This document shows positions 12,101 to 24,804 of a stretch of 64,000 nt of DNA, piece by piece (the stretch's first letter is position 1; the number at the start of each line of letters is the position of its first letter). The notes beneath the pieces are model-generated. The model saw only the letters and a program-made list of their open reading frames with translations, was not told the origin of the DNA and did not search any database. Source of the DNA: Sanderia malayensis (taxonomy: Eukaryota > Cnidaria > Scyphozoa > Semaeostomeae > Pelagiidae); NCBI GenBank assembly GCA_013076295.1, contig RQOL01000876.1, positions 992,001-1,056,000 of the forward strand. The letters are read 5' to 3'. Made by a program: the position numbers and the translations under genes.

Positions 12101-15100
12101 AATTGACTTTGAATTCAATAGGCATGCATAAATTGCAACATGTACTCAGGCGAAAGAACAACATCACACCTGAGAGAACTGTCCCTCGCTCACGCCATCT
12201 CTGTACATTATGATCTTATCTGGTTTGCTTTTCTTTTGTGCTCTGTAGAAGTCTAGTAGCAGCTGTTTCGTCATCAAAGCGAGGTCCTCAATTATTTCCT
12301 AAAAAAGGAAAAGAACGCAAACAATGTTATGTTACAAATGACATTAATGATATGTTGATAGATAATATATTTTTGTCACATTTAGCATATCGTGCTGGTG
12401 GTATTTAATTTTGGAGGTTTCAGAGAGAGGGGATAAAAAAAGGACTTGACAAGATTTTCAAATAAACTTCAAGGAAGCTTTCGTGTACAACAACAGCAGT
12501 TCAAGTTAAGCAATTCAAGAATATACATTTCAAAGCATGCACTTAAAAGCCTGATGTAAGCAAATGTCTGAAGACCCACTGTAATACCCAATAGGTATTT
12601 TGATCAATTTTCAGGTCATAAATAACATTTTTGTGACTGAATGAATGATGCCTAAAAAACTAACCTTACGGGGGCCTTGAGCTCGCACCCTTGCAGCATA
12701 TTTCATCGGATGGTTGTCAAGGCTTCCAACAACCTGGAATTTAGAAGACATTAAATGTAAACTACGCCAGAAAAGTTTACAAAAGCAAAACAGCTAGCAG
12801 CAATGATCTCAGTAACCCACAACTTATCCACGCGGACTACAAGTCTCGTGGCTGCAAGCGTATGGTGCACATAGTTAGGCCAAACCTCTCAGCACAAATA
12901 GCAGTGATTCAAATAACACCAGTGGCTGATAAAATCAAACATAATAATACCAAATGAATAACAATTTTAATGAAAAGCTAATAATATCAATTCTGTAATA
13001 ATAATAAAATATAGCATGGACATAAAGATCGATGGTTGCATAGAAAATGATAGTGATAACAGAAAAGCAAACTGCAGCAACTGAATGCAATACGCTGTAC
13101 ATACCGCAGCAATAGATGGCTTTCTTGTTTCGCCGGGTGAGGGGTGAGTCACATCCGCACCAAGAAATATAACTGGCCGTTCAAAAACGCTTCTTGGCCT
13201 TGAAAGTTAAATGTAAAAAAAATAATTATTCCTGGCAATTCTTATCCTCTACCAGACCCAATGGAAGCATGTTAAATAAATTGCATGGCTAATGGCCCAT
13301 ACCCTGACAAGCCTAAACCAGAACAGAATATTCGAGTCATGGTAACGGATTGCAGGAAAATTGGGCAACTGTGGACTGCCCTCGTTTGCTTGCGGAATAC
13401 TACACTTTACTGTCAGGTGAATGATTAGAGAAAGCACAGATTTCCGGGCAAAGCACCTTGTCCGACAGACGTCGGAAGAGAGTGGGGAAAAGACAGGAGG
13501 AACAAAGACAAAAGAGCAGGTAGCAAAGAATGGAGACAAAAAAGTAACAGATATTATAATAGGGAACCAGGGAAGGTGGGAAGAGGGATGCGATATACGC
13601 AAAGCGATTAATACTTACCGATATATGTCACTCGAAAAGACTCCGTTGATACCAGCCATTTTCGCGTTTATTTTCATGCACAGGTTGGCCAGAAGTTGAT
13701 CGTTACATTTAACTACGTTTTTGCATTTGATGCACTGCGTCAGTATACCATAATAAGTATCAGCCAACGATTTGACTGTCTCTGAATGAATAAAAGCAAA
13801 CAAATATTATATTACTTTGATAAAAGACAATATCGCAACTATCATAAAAATATGATTGCAGCGGAATTCTCGGCAATTGTAACTGGAAATTAAAAAATTG
13901 AAGAAAAATAAATAGAAGATTACAAACTGCAATGCTAAAATCTAGTACCATACCATAACGGGTACCATCCAGAACAACTACAGTCAATTGAACATTGGGG
14001 ATATTTTTCAACATGTCATCAAACAGCTGTTTAACTGTCATGTCTCTCTTGAGGTAGTTCACGTATGCTGGCCTCTTGTTAATAGTCATGTCCAGTGAGG
14101 ATGATATCCTGCTCAAGTCGTCACAGAATCGCACAGCGGTATTTTCTTGACACTTCGGGTAAGGAACACATATAAGCAATGCCCAGCAATCAATTTTCTT
14201 TCCCTCGTAGAATTTTGAACCCCTCATGTCCCATTTACCTAAACAACAATGATATGACACAAATCAATGCTATGTAATATCCCATTGAATGACATTGCCG
14301 CCATTGAACCAAATCAAGCCAGTAACTTCTAATATGGGCCTGCTTACTTACTTACTCAAAATTCATTTATTAAAATAGTTAAATAAAGAAAGAAATCTAA
14401 GAATGAAAAACAACAATAAAAGACATTTTTAAAAAGGTGCTCGTGCTCTGAAGAACTTTGAAGTAAATATACACTTACCATCTCTGGGCATAACAACTTT
14501 TTTATCAGCTGAAATATTGAATAAAACAGGATTAAGAAGCGCTATCAATGAAAAGCCTAGACGTCATGCTTGAACTTACGACATCCCGTCTTAAGCTAAG
14601 CACAAGATGTATACTGCGTCCCGTTTCCAAGCAGACATTGGCAAGAAAGAGCACAAAATAAACAACTCGGCTAGTGATTGTAACTTATTTTTAATTAGTC
14701 TCGAACTCTATGGACATTTTATCAAGCCTTAAAACCCATCCTATGGTTTGACAAAAAGCAAATACAGGAACATATTTGCATCGACTTTGACAATGTGCAC
14801 CCACCCTCTAAGAATCCAGAACAATAATATTTCTACAAATTCTTTCAATACAGTGGAACCTATACATAACGTAAACAACAGGGACCACATCAAAAAAAGC
14901 TTTCACGAGGCTGAACAGTAATGAAAGGATTCGCTAAGATCAGCTATTGAATAAGTTATACATACCCAAAGCGATTTTTGGTGGCGTTAGTACCCTTCCT
15001 TCAAAAGATACGAATTGATTATCAATTCTCATATCAAAACTTTTCAAATGAGGATCTCTGTCGAATTCCGCCTGTTTCACCTATAAAAAAGAAACGCGAA

Positions 15101-18100
15101 TTAGAGTTTAACAAAGCTTGATAAAACCTTGCAACAAACCAGCAAAACTTTCTCTAATTATATCAGACTTTTGTTACAACGGAGGGTAAATTACACAATT
15201 ACGAATGTTAACGGACCATAAAAACATTTGTATGTTCCTCGAGATGTTTCAATCATACAGAGTTGAAAGTAGATATAAATTGAAAAAATTAACTATAGCT
15301 GTGGCTTCCAATAAATAATAACAGCTTCTTACATCTAATGGCTATAGGGTAGATGCTAAATGTCCTATAATGTAAAGGTTCCCCGTATAGAGTTGTCACA
15401 TTTTAATTAGACATACTATGAATAAAACGCAAATGAACTAAATGCAAACACGTCCATTAAATGATACACTTCCTGTGATCACATGCAAAAGCATAATGTG
15501 TGCTACTCAATCCAGAAAGTGATCACATGCACAGCTTCTGATCAAATGCACTGTTTTCTAACCGTCGTACAAACGCATTTAATTGGATAAAATCAAGCAT
15601 CTATTTATAGATTGTGCATATACACGCCTTTATATCCTTCGTATACTTCAACACAATCATGATAAGTATCAAAAGAACGACTAATGAGATCACTTACTCT
15701 ACTCTCGATATTTTTCTTGCGTTCAAGTGCATCAGTGGCCGTCTTTCTGATCATGACCGATGTTTGCGACTCGCTAAGCCTTTTTACGCATCGCTGTCCT
15801 GGCACAATTGTGCACAATTCCATTGGAAGGTGTATGGTCTTCTCTGCAGACCCGGCTTTCAGACATTGAAGGTTTGGATACCTACAAAAACACAATAGCC
15901 AGCTCATTGCAGGAGTCGTAGATTAAACCATATTGAGGGTCGGAGGGAGGCAAGAAATGTGGAATATCCGTAAAAACTTAATAAGGATTTTCATTTCTTT
16001 ATTATTTTAAACATAGATAGACGTGGGCATTTTTCCGACAATACCAAACCACATCCAACAATACAGCCTTATACAGACAGGTGGATTTTTTGACCACTCC
16101 CTCCCCTGACCGATCTATCTACGCCACTAACTCATTACAAGTTAAAAACATTATCGAGTCTCGCTGTTTACAGCGCAGGTTTCCAAAAATTCAATCGAAT
16201 TAAAGGTATTTCGAGACATCCACCCAAAAAAAGATCATTCGTTCACAAATGCATTAAATAATACCTCAGCTGAATGTTGTACTTTTCATGGAAATACTGA
16301 GCAACCGAAATCTTCCTCTTTTTACCATCATCATCGCGTTCGAATGTCAAGTTTCTTGCAGACTCCTTAGACAAACCAACGATTCGCTTTTGCCTCTTTT
16401 GTCCAACAATATACGTGAATTCCACTTTGAAGCCTGAAAGAATGACGAAATTTTATAATCACACAAAATGCAATAAACCGGTTTCCCCACGTGCTACAGC
16501 ACATGTGACAAAAATAGATTGATAAAACTTTAGTACAGGATTTTAAAATCTAAAACAGGCTGAAATACAGAAATTGTTAAACCATAAAATTAGCTTATCA
16601 TTTGCGATATAAATGAAAGATGCAAACATTCTTAACAAATACGCTGGGGTGTCAATAGCGTGATCCTGCATAAAATGTATAAGCCCAGTGTATAATAACA
16701 CGCAATGCAATTCATTTATTTTCGGTTGTCGAGACAGCCAAGTTGTGCATTGCGCCATAGGATGGACACATCAGAATAACTCTAAAATGCATACATTTGA
16801 AAAGTGTACAATTCAAGTTACAAACCTCTGACTTTCTTTTCAAAATTTACTCTGTCCCTATCCGTCAGGGGCTCGTTCAGATTGCAGTTACGCACCAATT
16901 CTTCAAGATAATCAGTTATGAGTTGCGACTTATGAAACGCAGTTGCAGCCTGATCAATGTTAACAAGCATCCCCCATTGTGCCGGGCGGATGCTCTGGTA
17001 ACTTCCATACCACATCTCGCATCCACCTCCCAACTGAATGGCCGTTCCAGGCTTCGGCTCTGAAAAGAACGATCTTCCAACTGTAATGTACCTGCAAAGA
17101 AGAATACCGAATCTTAAGAATATCAATGGTTACTCTATCCAAATGGATATACAGAATGAAAGCGATATAGAAAGGTAATAAGAACAGTGCATGATTATAA
17201 ACGCAAAATAACATCTTACAAGGAACGGTTGAAGTGATACACGCTACAGCGGTAATTGTCCATAAAGTTAACGTGAACTTTTCGCATATACAGCAAGATA
17301 TGAGAAAATGTTAAAATCAAGCGCTAAGCTTCAACCATCACCAACGCTACCCAGCCGAAAGCTAATTTTAACACTCTTGGCCGCCTATAAGGCCAAGTAG
17401 GGTAACAGGAACAATAACAAAACCCTACAGAATCGCATCTTTCAGACCTTGAAAAGAAAACTAGAGCTATCTGATACCAGGAGAGCAGGTTAGTACTTTG
17501 GTATAGTTCAAGGAGCGAAAGTTTAGCCTGCAATGCCGAAGAGGCATTGCGGGGGAATTCATTTTATTGAGATTCCAGTTCCCATATGCATTCCGCTGCT
17601 ATACATGCATCACTTGATAAAAATTAATGATAACCTTGCTGATGGAGCCATTCGAAGAACCACTTCAAGGGCATGAATTGTTTCTCTCGGAATCTCGTTG
17701 CGGCCCTTCAGTCCCAAAGCAAGAGCTTCCAAGCTCACTCTGGAAGCGTATTTTATGGTAACCTAAAGACAAAATGCACAAATTTCAATATATTGTAAGG
17801 TAAGTGCACTGTGAGGCTACCTGACGGGAAAAGGGGGGATTTGGAAACTGAAGAAAAAATGGCTTTGGCTACAAAGCAAATATGAAGCTTTGCACCCTGC
17901 ATAAATTTGGCCGCATGGTTGGCGTTAGATGCCACTAGGGGGAGGGGGGCTGCTTCATATCACTTTTCAGGGGGGGGGTGAACAATGAGCAGTTGCTTGA
18001 ATGGCTCCTTAAAAGCCTTGAGTGTACCATCTTTATAACACCTATTTTCTTTAGCAACAAGTGCAAGGTGCTCACATGTACAAAAATGACGTGAATGTTT

Positions 18101-21100
18101 CAGACGGGTATCTTTTTACATAAATGTCTCCGAAAGATGAGTGTCTGGCACTTTAAAGTAAATATCATTAGGTTCCTTTCGTATGGTTGGGTTGGCGAAC
18201 TTGGCTTCAGCATCCTTTATAATGTCCGACTTTGAAGATCGTTCATGTTAGGGCACAGACCTGCTCGACAGTGGTAGCAGCATGACTTGATTGATGACTT
18301 CGTCGTTGGCCATATCAACTTCCACCACCAAAAGTGGTGAATAATAGCGTCATCGAGGTAATGACGTCATAAATTTATAATAGCTTCATGAAAACTCAAA
18401 ACCTAATACATCATTCCATGGGTCGTTATGAATATTATGATATCATCAGATTAAACCGACAAAATGATATGGTGGTATTTCTTTTAAAAATATGTAGCGA
18501 TGACGTCATGAAACTGATACATCAAACTGATACATCATTGCAAGAGTGGTTATGAATATTATGATATCATCAGATTAAACCGACAAAATGATATGGTGGT
18601 ATGTATTTCTTTTAAAAATATGTAGCAATTACGTCATCAATAATGCGACCCCCAGAATGTTTCAGAAATTTCAGTCTTAACTCTAACACATGGAATATGT
18701 TTAATAGGATCAAGAACTGTATTTAATTATAGTTAACTTTATTTTATTTTATTTTATTTTATTTTATGAAGATCAATGTGTTCAAGGATAAACTTGATTC
18801 TTTTTTAAGACTATACCAGATAAACCTCAAATAATTGGGTATACGGCAATCAGAAGAGCTGAAAGTAACTCAATTATTGACATGGTCAAATTGAGACCAT
18901 CTGTAAATGGACTGGCACACACTGCCGATCCTTAAGATTTATATCTTAAAAAGCTTATTCAATAGGATTTCAATAGGATAGGATATGCTTTTAAATTTTA
19001 AATTTTATATGATTAAATTCAAAATATTGGTTTCAGAATGAAACGAAAAAAAAGAGACCCCTTTAGTAACCTTTCTAGCTCTTAGAGCACTGAAGACATT
19101 GCCATAAAGAGAGTCTGGTTGCCATTCAAGACAAATTGCTTCAGTTTGTGCTTCAAAAAGTAGTAAATTGGCATAAATGGCCCTCTGGCTAGATATAGTG
19201 ATATAAAGTGAGTATTCACAATCTATAAATAAAAAACAAACTCACTTTAAAGCTGCGATCGGTATCTCTCCCTTCATCCCTGACAGCTACTTCAAAGGTT
19301 TGCTGAAAATCAAAAGCAGGAAGTGATCTTTTATGAGTAGTTGCATACCCCATGGGTAAATGGGCTTTTCTGTTCCAAAGTATGAATGCCAGTCTCATGG
19401 CTTCTCAGTCACCTGCTTGGGTTGAGAGATTTAGAGAGGGGGCAGGATATCTTGATTCTCGGAAAAATTTATTTTTCCCATTCACCAAAGTAGTTTCGTT
19501 TTATCAGCAAAGCTAGGTTTCTGAGAAAAATGAATTTTTCCTAGAAACCCAAAAAAATTCTAAAAAAATTAAGAATTTTCAAGGGTCTGAATATCTTAGA
19601 GTAATAATAATTTCATGCACTTGTGTCAAGTTCCTATTGCAATATAAACTCAACATAATTTCATAGCCTAGATAATATAACCAAAACCTAATGCAAAATA
19701 TACTTTCACAGTAAGATGATCCACATTGAAATGTTTCCCAGCTCCAAAGCAGGATGATCAATAAATTGGGTTCATATAAAAATGGAGACCATCATGTGAA
19801 AATGCCTGAGCTCTTCCAAAGGAGAAGGCACAGGGTAATGAAAAGAAGCAAGTATGAGCATAACAAATACTAGAGGCATTGACAGATAATTTCTTTTTAT
19901 GAAAGGTTGATAGTTAAGGTAATTAAAGGCAGGAATACTTACACTTTTATTTCCAATTGGAAGAGGTTGTTTGGAAAATAAATTCTTTTTTCCGTCAAAA
20001 ACAGGACGATCTTTAAATAGAGTTTGATAGGCATCAACCATTGCTTTTATGACTATTTGATTAGTTTTACTTGGACATTTGTCTGGTACAATGACAACAT
20101 CATAGTGATAGATATCTCCATATTCAGGGATTTTCAACCGAATCATGTTTGCTTTCAATTGGATCTGTCTCCCCATCTTACCAGAGTTTGGTCTTTTTAA
20201 AAGTTGGGTGCCCACTGTGGAATAAGAATGAATATTGATTAATAATTCTTACTAAAGAATTAAAAAATTGTTCTGTTAAGAACTCAATTATTATTATTAT
20301 TACGATCCCTCCTATGCATCAAATACCGCTGACATGCGGCCTGCTGTTTGTTACCATTGTTTTAGATATTATGACTTTCGCGTTGTTTTAGTTAGTTGTC
20401 AGTTGGCTATTCTTATTCTTCGTTATAGTTCCATTTTATGATCAGATTGTCTTTGTTTCAATGTGTATGTCAATGTGATACTTTCTCACTAAATTTTGAC
20501 AAATTTAAATGTAGATTTGAATGTGAGTTGAGATGCATGGTTGTTATATTCTTCCTCTTTCCTTTATCATCCAGTTTTCTATATCTTGAAAGTTTTCTAT
20601 CACAATATCACACTTTTATTGTCAAATATAACTCTGAAATGTTCATCTTTCTATCTACCAGGTTTGAAAAATCTGTTAGGAAACTTTCTAAGAAACCACT
20701 TTGGAGAGAATGCAAAGTCAATAGGAATCCTGCAAAGTCAATGAAAAATATTTGCAGGCTTCAGTTTAAAAAGTATTGTTGCTTACCAACTTTAGGCTTA
20801 GTTGAGGCAGCAGAAGATCCTGTTTTGTTGATCGATATTTTTTTAACTTGGTCAGCCAGCTTATTTGTTTCTGTGGACATGTTTACTGAAAAATCCCCTG
20901 CCTGAGAAGCACCTCGACTGGAAGTCGTAACTTCTGAGCCATTAAGATGAGGCACAGGCGCGCGCTGTTTGACTTGTCCTCCTGGCTCATTTGTTACTGA
21001 GGAACTTTCTCCTGTTCCAGCGATGTTGACTTTGTCCATATTCTGAACAGGCATGACAATGTCGTGTTCTTGTTTCACGGTTGTGGAGGCATTTTCTTCA

Positions 21101-21330
21101 TGCTCAACAGCATTCTCATAACGGTCGTTTCGCTCAGCAAATTCATTGCCAGTTGAACACCGTTCTTTAGGAATTTCGCCTCCTGCCTGCCGTAGTAGGC
21201 CTGAACCTGGTCTTACGGCCTGTGCTGGCTTTTCTTCTTGTGTTTCGATACCCGGGACATTATCTTGACCAGGTGCAGAAGCTTTCTGTCCCCTTCCCCT
21301 ACCTCTACTTCTTCCTCGGCCTTTTCCCAT
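9142..21330 (-). CDS. AGO: Argonaute (AGO clade), 18 coding exons, 1020 aa, slicer tetrad intact
   Basis: Exons in transcript order: 21330-20787, 20214-19943, 19302-19246, 17762-17635, 17091-16826, 16433-16265, 15881-15698, 15080-14966, 14508-14479, 14238-13954, 13781-13619, 13198-13105, 12733-12665, 12298-12170, 11476-11342, 10975-10874, 10219-10017, 9259-9142. All borders are GT-AG and the total is 3063 nt in one frame. Layout: RG-rich low-complexity extension (1 to about 180, starting [14 protein letters not shown]), N domain (about 190-330), PAZ (about 385-530), MID (about 585-725), PIWI (about 735-1000). Guide 5'-phosphate pocket: Y683, K687, Q699, K724. Slicer DEDH: D753 in GADVTHP, E793, D826 in [11 protein letters not shown]964 in PPPAYYAHH. 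The C-terminus ends MYFI, close to the MYFA of AGO proteins, and similarity is to AGO rather than PIWI throughout. It should load miRNA/siRNA guides and cut targets. The long first exon and RG repeats fit invertebrate, including cnidarian, AGOs. A 5' UTR exon cannot be excluded. Confidence 0.95.
18408..18645. repeat. Two-copy tandem repeat, about 124-bp period, in Argonaute intron 3
   Basis: Two nearly identical copies around the strings GATATCATCAGATTAAACCG and CAAAATGATATGGTGGTAT, the second starting 124 bp after the first. A short ACTGATACATCA duplication sits at the junction. It lies in the largest intron between coding exons 3 and 4. No function is implied. Confidence 0.75.
18738..18767. 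repeat. (ATTTT)n microsatellite
   Basis: About six uninterrupted ATTTT units in an Argonaute intron. Confidence 0.85.
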
Positions 21331-21778
21331 TCTTCAGTAAATAATCTATCAGTTTATGTGTTTTCCGTTAACTGTAAAACTCGTAATTTCCACTTTTGCA
21401 AAATTGTAACAAAATACTTTTCGCATTTCGCATTCGAGATTTCTTTTGATTGAAAAATTGTCGACTACTGTCTTCCGCGAACCTTTTTGTTGACGAAATT
21501 CCAAGGATTCTGGATGCCAAACGAGGCTGGGTGCAAATGGCGAGCCCTAAATTATGAACTCAAAGTATCGAATCAAATGAAAGCAAATTATGATATGAGT
21601 GTAATGTATAAAATGTAGCGACATGGTAAAAGGGTTCACTCGGGCATAGATTTATCTAACCTAAACAAACCTGTCTCCAGCTAAATGTTTACACTTAAGC
21701 AGCCGTCGCTACCGGAACGAGACTGATAACAATTTTCTTCGACGAGTTCCGTTCCCTTGTTTGCGTGGATGGACAACA
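21331..21778 (-). promoter_or_regulatory. Upstream region of Argonaute
   Basis: 448 bp separate the Argonaute ATG from the inner flank of the foldback element at 21779. It must contain the 5' UTR and at least the proximal promoter. I see no clear TATA box at a confident position, so no site is called. Confidence 0.4.
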
Positions 21779-24053
21779 GTATAGAGTTAGATAGTGGACA
21801 TAATAGTGTCTCCGTGAATGCGAATGCGATTCGTATGCGAATGCGACATTGAGTTGAATGCGAATGCGATATTGAGTTCGCATACTCTAAGAGAATGCGA
21901 ATACATACTCGCATGAGAGGAAGTCTGATCGAGACACGACTCGATGAAGTAATTTTGTCCAGTGCATAACGTTGTAATGCGAGTGTCTCGTTTGATTGAC
22001 ACTTAAAACAATGGGTGGGAGGAGATGGGTGGAGTTAATAAAGAACATGTTACAAACCAGATGCGTCAATGACAATCTGGTTGTGCTTTGAATGGGGGGT
22101 CGTACCATTTGATGTATTCCTAACGTGTATGCCATGGGCTACCTCTGAATTTGCTTGCAATTTTGAGCATCGCATCATTCCAGTATGCCTCAACAAGAAT
22201 AAAAAAGTATAACCGATAATGATCTTAATTCTCGGGCAAGAATTGTTTTTTTAACAATTCTTGTCATGATACAAGTGCATCAGTAAAGCAAGGAAAATTA
22301 AAAGCACGCATTTACGAACAGAATTCTTAGTAAACGTCGCTGGCTTCAATTTCACTATGAAACATTTAGAATAATAATTAGACCCTATTATCGGACAGAG
22401 CTAATCGGATTATTGAAAACAAGAGAAGTACATCTCCTAAGCACAAAAAATAGAAAGACAAAACCAAATCTGGCCTCCGTAAGCCAAAGCTAATGTAGCG
22501 TAGTAGGTTCGACAAGTCAGAGAAGACGACACGTGTGTATGCTAAGTCCAATAATCAAAATCTGAATCATTTAGTTACAGTGAATCATTTAAAATAAAAT
22601 CATAGAAGTATCACGCGCTTGTGAGTCACAAGCGCGTGAGTTGATCACAAGGTAATTTCGTAATGTTACAAACATAAAATTACATCATTGCAAATATGTA
22701 TAATGATTACATCAGCTGTAACACTAAATTGGCACTCTTAATGTCATCACGAGACAGCCAGCACTTCTGTGCTTTCTTCAACAGGCCGAGGATATTTTTG
22801 CATGCTGAGAATATTGCGTGAAACAAAATCAAATCATTTTTATTTAACCAGTCTTTTAATTTATCAGTTACTTTTTAATAGCACTTAATTTTCCTGGCTT
22901 TATTAATACATTTGTACTAGACCAGCGATGTAGTCCCAAAAAGGGGGCTAAAAGCAAAGATTTGAGCAAAGGTGCAGCATTCAATAAGGGGCAGAGTAAA
23001 TTTTTCACTAAAGAACATTTTTGACTACCATTTTTAGATCATTGATTTCAATTCAGAGGTAGCCCATGCCATACGCTAGGAATACATCAAATGGTACGAC
23101 CCCCCATTCAAAGCACAACCAGATTGTCATTGACGCATCTGGTTTGTAACATGTTCATTATCAACTCCTCCCATCTCCTCCCACCCATTGTTTTAAGTGT
23201 CAATCAAACGAGACACTCGCATTACAACGTTATGCACTGGACAAAATTACTTCATCGAGTCGTGTCTCGATCAGACTTCCTCTCATGCGAGTATGTATTC
23301 GCATTCTCTTAAGCCTAGTATCCATATAGTCGTTGAGGGTCGTTGAGGGTCGTTGGCAGTCTTTATGAGTCGCTGAAAATTAGGATCAGCGATGTGTATC
23401 CATATAGTCGTTGAGGGTCTTTGAGGGTCGTTGGCAGTCTTTCGCAGTCGTCAAGAGAATGTGATAAGAAAGCGCGCACAATAACAAAGTGGCGCCAAAT
23501 TTGTACGTTTGAAACATGGCAGAGGCACACACGGAATTTTTGTTGTTGTTTTTCGCAAATATCATGTGTGTAAAAAGACCAAATACTTCTGCCATAAATT
23601 CGGACAAACCTAAGGCTCCAAAATTGCTATTTTGTAGCGAGTCAAACATCTCGAAATACCCCCACGTGGCCTTTGGCATCTTTACTTTGGCAAGAAAACA
23701 TATCATATTACCATAAATCAAAGGATTCTCAGTCGTTTTATAGGTGTTGACGGTCGTTGAGGGTCGCTGAGATAGAAACTTTTCTATCTCGACGACCCTC
23801 AAAGACCCAGTCGTTTTGGGTCGCTGGAAGGATTAAAATCAATTTTTGACAGGTCTCTGCGTGATCGTTAATCTTTTCAGCGACTCCCAAAGACTGCCAA
23901 AGACCCTCAACGACCCTCAACGACTATATGGATACTAGGCTTTAGAGTATGCGAACTCAATATCGCATTCGCATTCAACTCAATGTCGCATTCGCATACG
24001 AATCGCATTCGCATTCACGGAGACACTATTATGTCCACTATCTAACTCTATAC
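21779..24053. mobile_element. Foldback element with about 372-bp inverted arms, 5' of Argonaute
   Basis: The left arm (21779-22151) is the reverse complement of the right arm (23050-24053 after removing a later insertion at 23312-23944). Arm lengths are 373 and 371 bp with few mismatches. The outer ends pair as GTATAGAGTTAG with CTAACTCTATAC, and AACA flanks both sides (21775-21778 and 24054-24057), a probable 4-bp target duplication. Each arm holds short tandem GAATGCGAATGCGAT-type motifs near its outer end. The spacer of about 0.9 kb (22152-23049) shows no transposase, only a small hairpin at 22237-22263. It is a long-TIR non-autonomous DNA element of undefined superfamily. A transcript through it would fold into a stem of about 370 bp. 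Confidence 0.8.
23312..23941. mobile_element. Harbinger-like MITE nested in the foldback arm
   Basis: The ends AGCCTAGTATCCATATAG and its reverse complement lie at 23312 and 23941, flanked by TTA on both sides (23309-23311 and 23942-23944). A 3-bp TTA duplication is the PIF/Harbinger signature. Subterminal GTCGTTGAGGGT repeats are stacked at both ends, with an internal copy of the terminal motif near 23394. A 138-codon frame at 23386-23802 on the - strand resembles nothing I know. Removing the element and one TTA restores the symmetry of the host foldback arm, so it is the younger insertion. Confidence 0.8.
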
Positions 24054-24804
24054 AACAAGTGATATTGTTGAAACATGTTTAATTAATAAAATGTACTTCC
24101 TCGTGTAGATTAGTAGTAGATTAGCAGTGTGCAGACTTGGTCTTTCCAGATCCCTAGCAGGCATTACGATAAAAAAGAAATGGCGCAAGAAATGATTTGA
24201 CCATGCCATGCAATGCAAGGTCGGGGATTAAAAGAAAACTTGACAGTTTTCTTTTAATCCAAAACCAAAAGCAAATTCACTGAATGAATTTGCTTTTGGT
24301 TTTGGATTCATACCACTTTCCCTGATACCCTGATATCTGTCTCCAGTTTTGCTACCTGCCCTTTTCTTTCTGTTTCCCCTCCCTTCCCATGATCGAACAA
24401 AGCTGCATTGCCCGGAGGTCTGTGGATTCCCTAGCCATCACCCGACAGTAATAACCTGAGGACTAATCAGAAGAGCTCATTAATGAAAGTTTTCCTGCCA
24501 TCCAGTTGCCATCATTTTTTCGGTTTCTATCTCGCTGTTGGGTTGGGTCGGGCATTAACACATTTGAGGACCTCTCAGCCGCGTTTGGAATTAATAATGA
24601 TTGTTTGAATTGGGGGATCCTATTTGCTCTTACTACATTAGGCGAACCAAAAGAAACACAGAACGCATAGCACAAAACCTTACCCCCCACTCCCCCCATT
24701 TACCAATCTTTAAGCGCTTGCGCATGCCATTTGCAATTCAATAAGAAACAGTATTTGAATTGATTTAATCTTAATGCAACATCAATATTATTCAGTACAA
24801 TTTT
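24054..24804. other. Spacer between foldback element and lectin A
   Basis: It contains the twin hairpins listed separately and the 3' flank of lectin A. No gene was seen. Confidence 0.4.
24225..24308. repeat. Two overlapping perfect hairpins
   Basis: Hairpin 1: 24225-24240 against 24245-24260 (16 bp, 4-nt loop). Hairpin 2: 24256-24279 against 24285-24308 (24 bp, 5-nt loop). They share 24256-24260, so they compete for those bases. The stems are short for an animal pre-miRNA. Confidence 0.75.

Noticed and set aside
21681..22135. Overlapping - strand frames rich in RIRIAF/HSHS-type repeats
   Set aside because: Produced by the GAATGCGAATGCGAT-type repeats of the foldback arm.
23386..23802. 138-codon frame inside the nested Harbinger-like MITE
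   Set aside because: No transposase or MADF-type motifs; most of it is antisense to the terminal repeat region.
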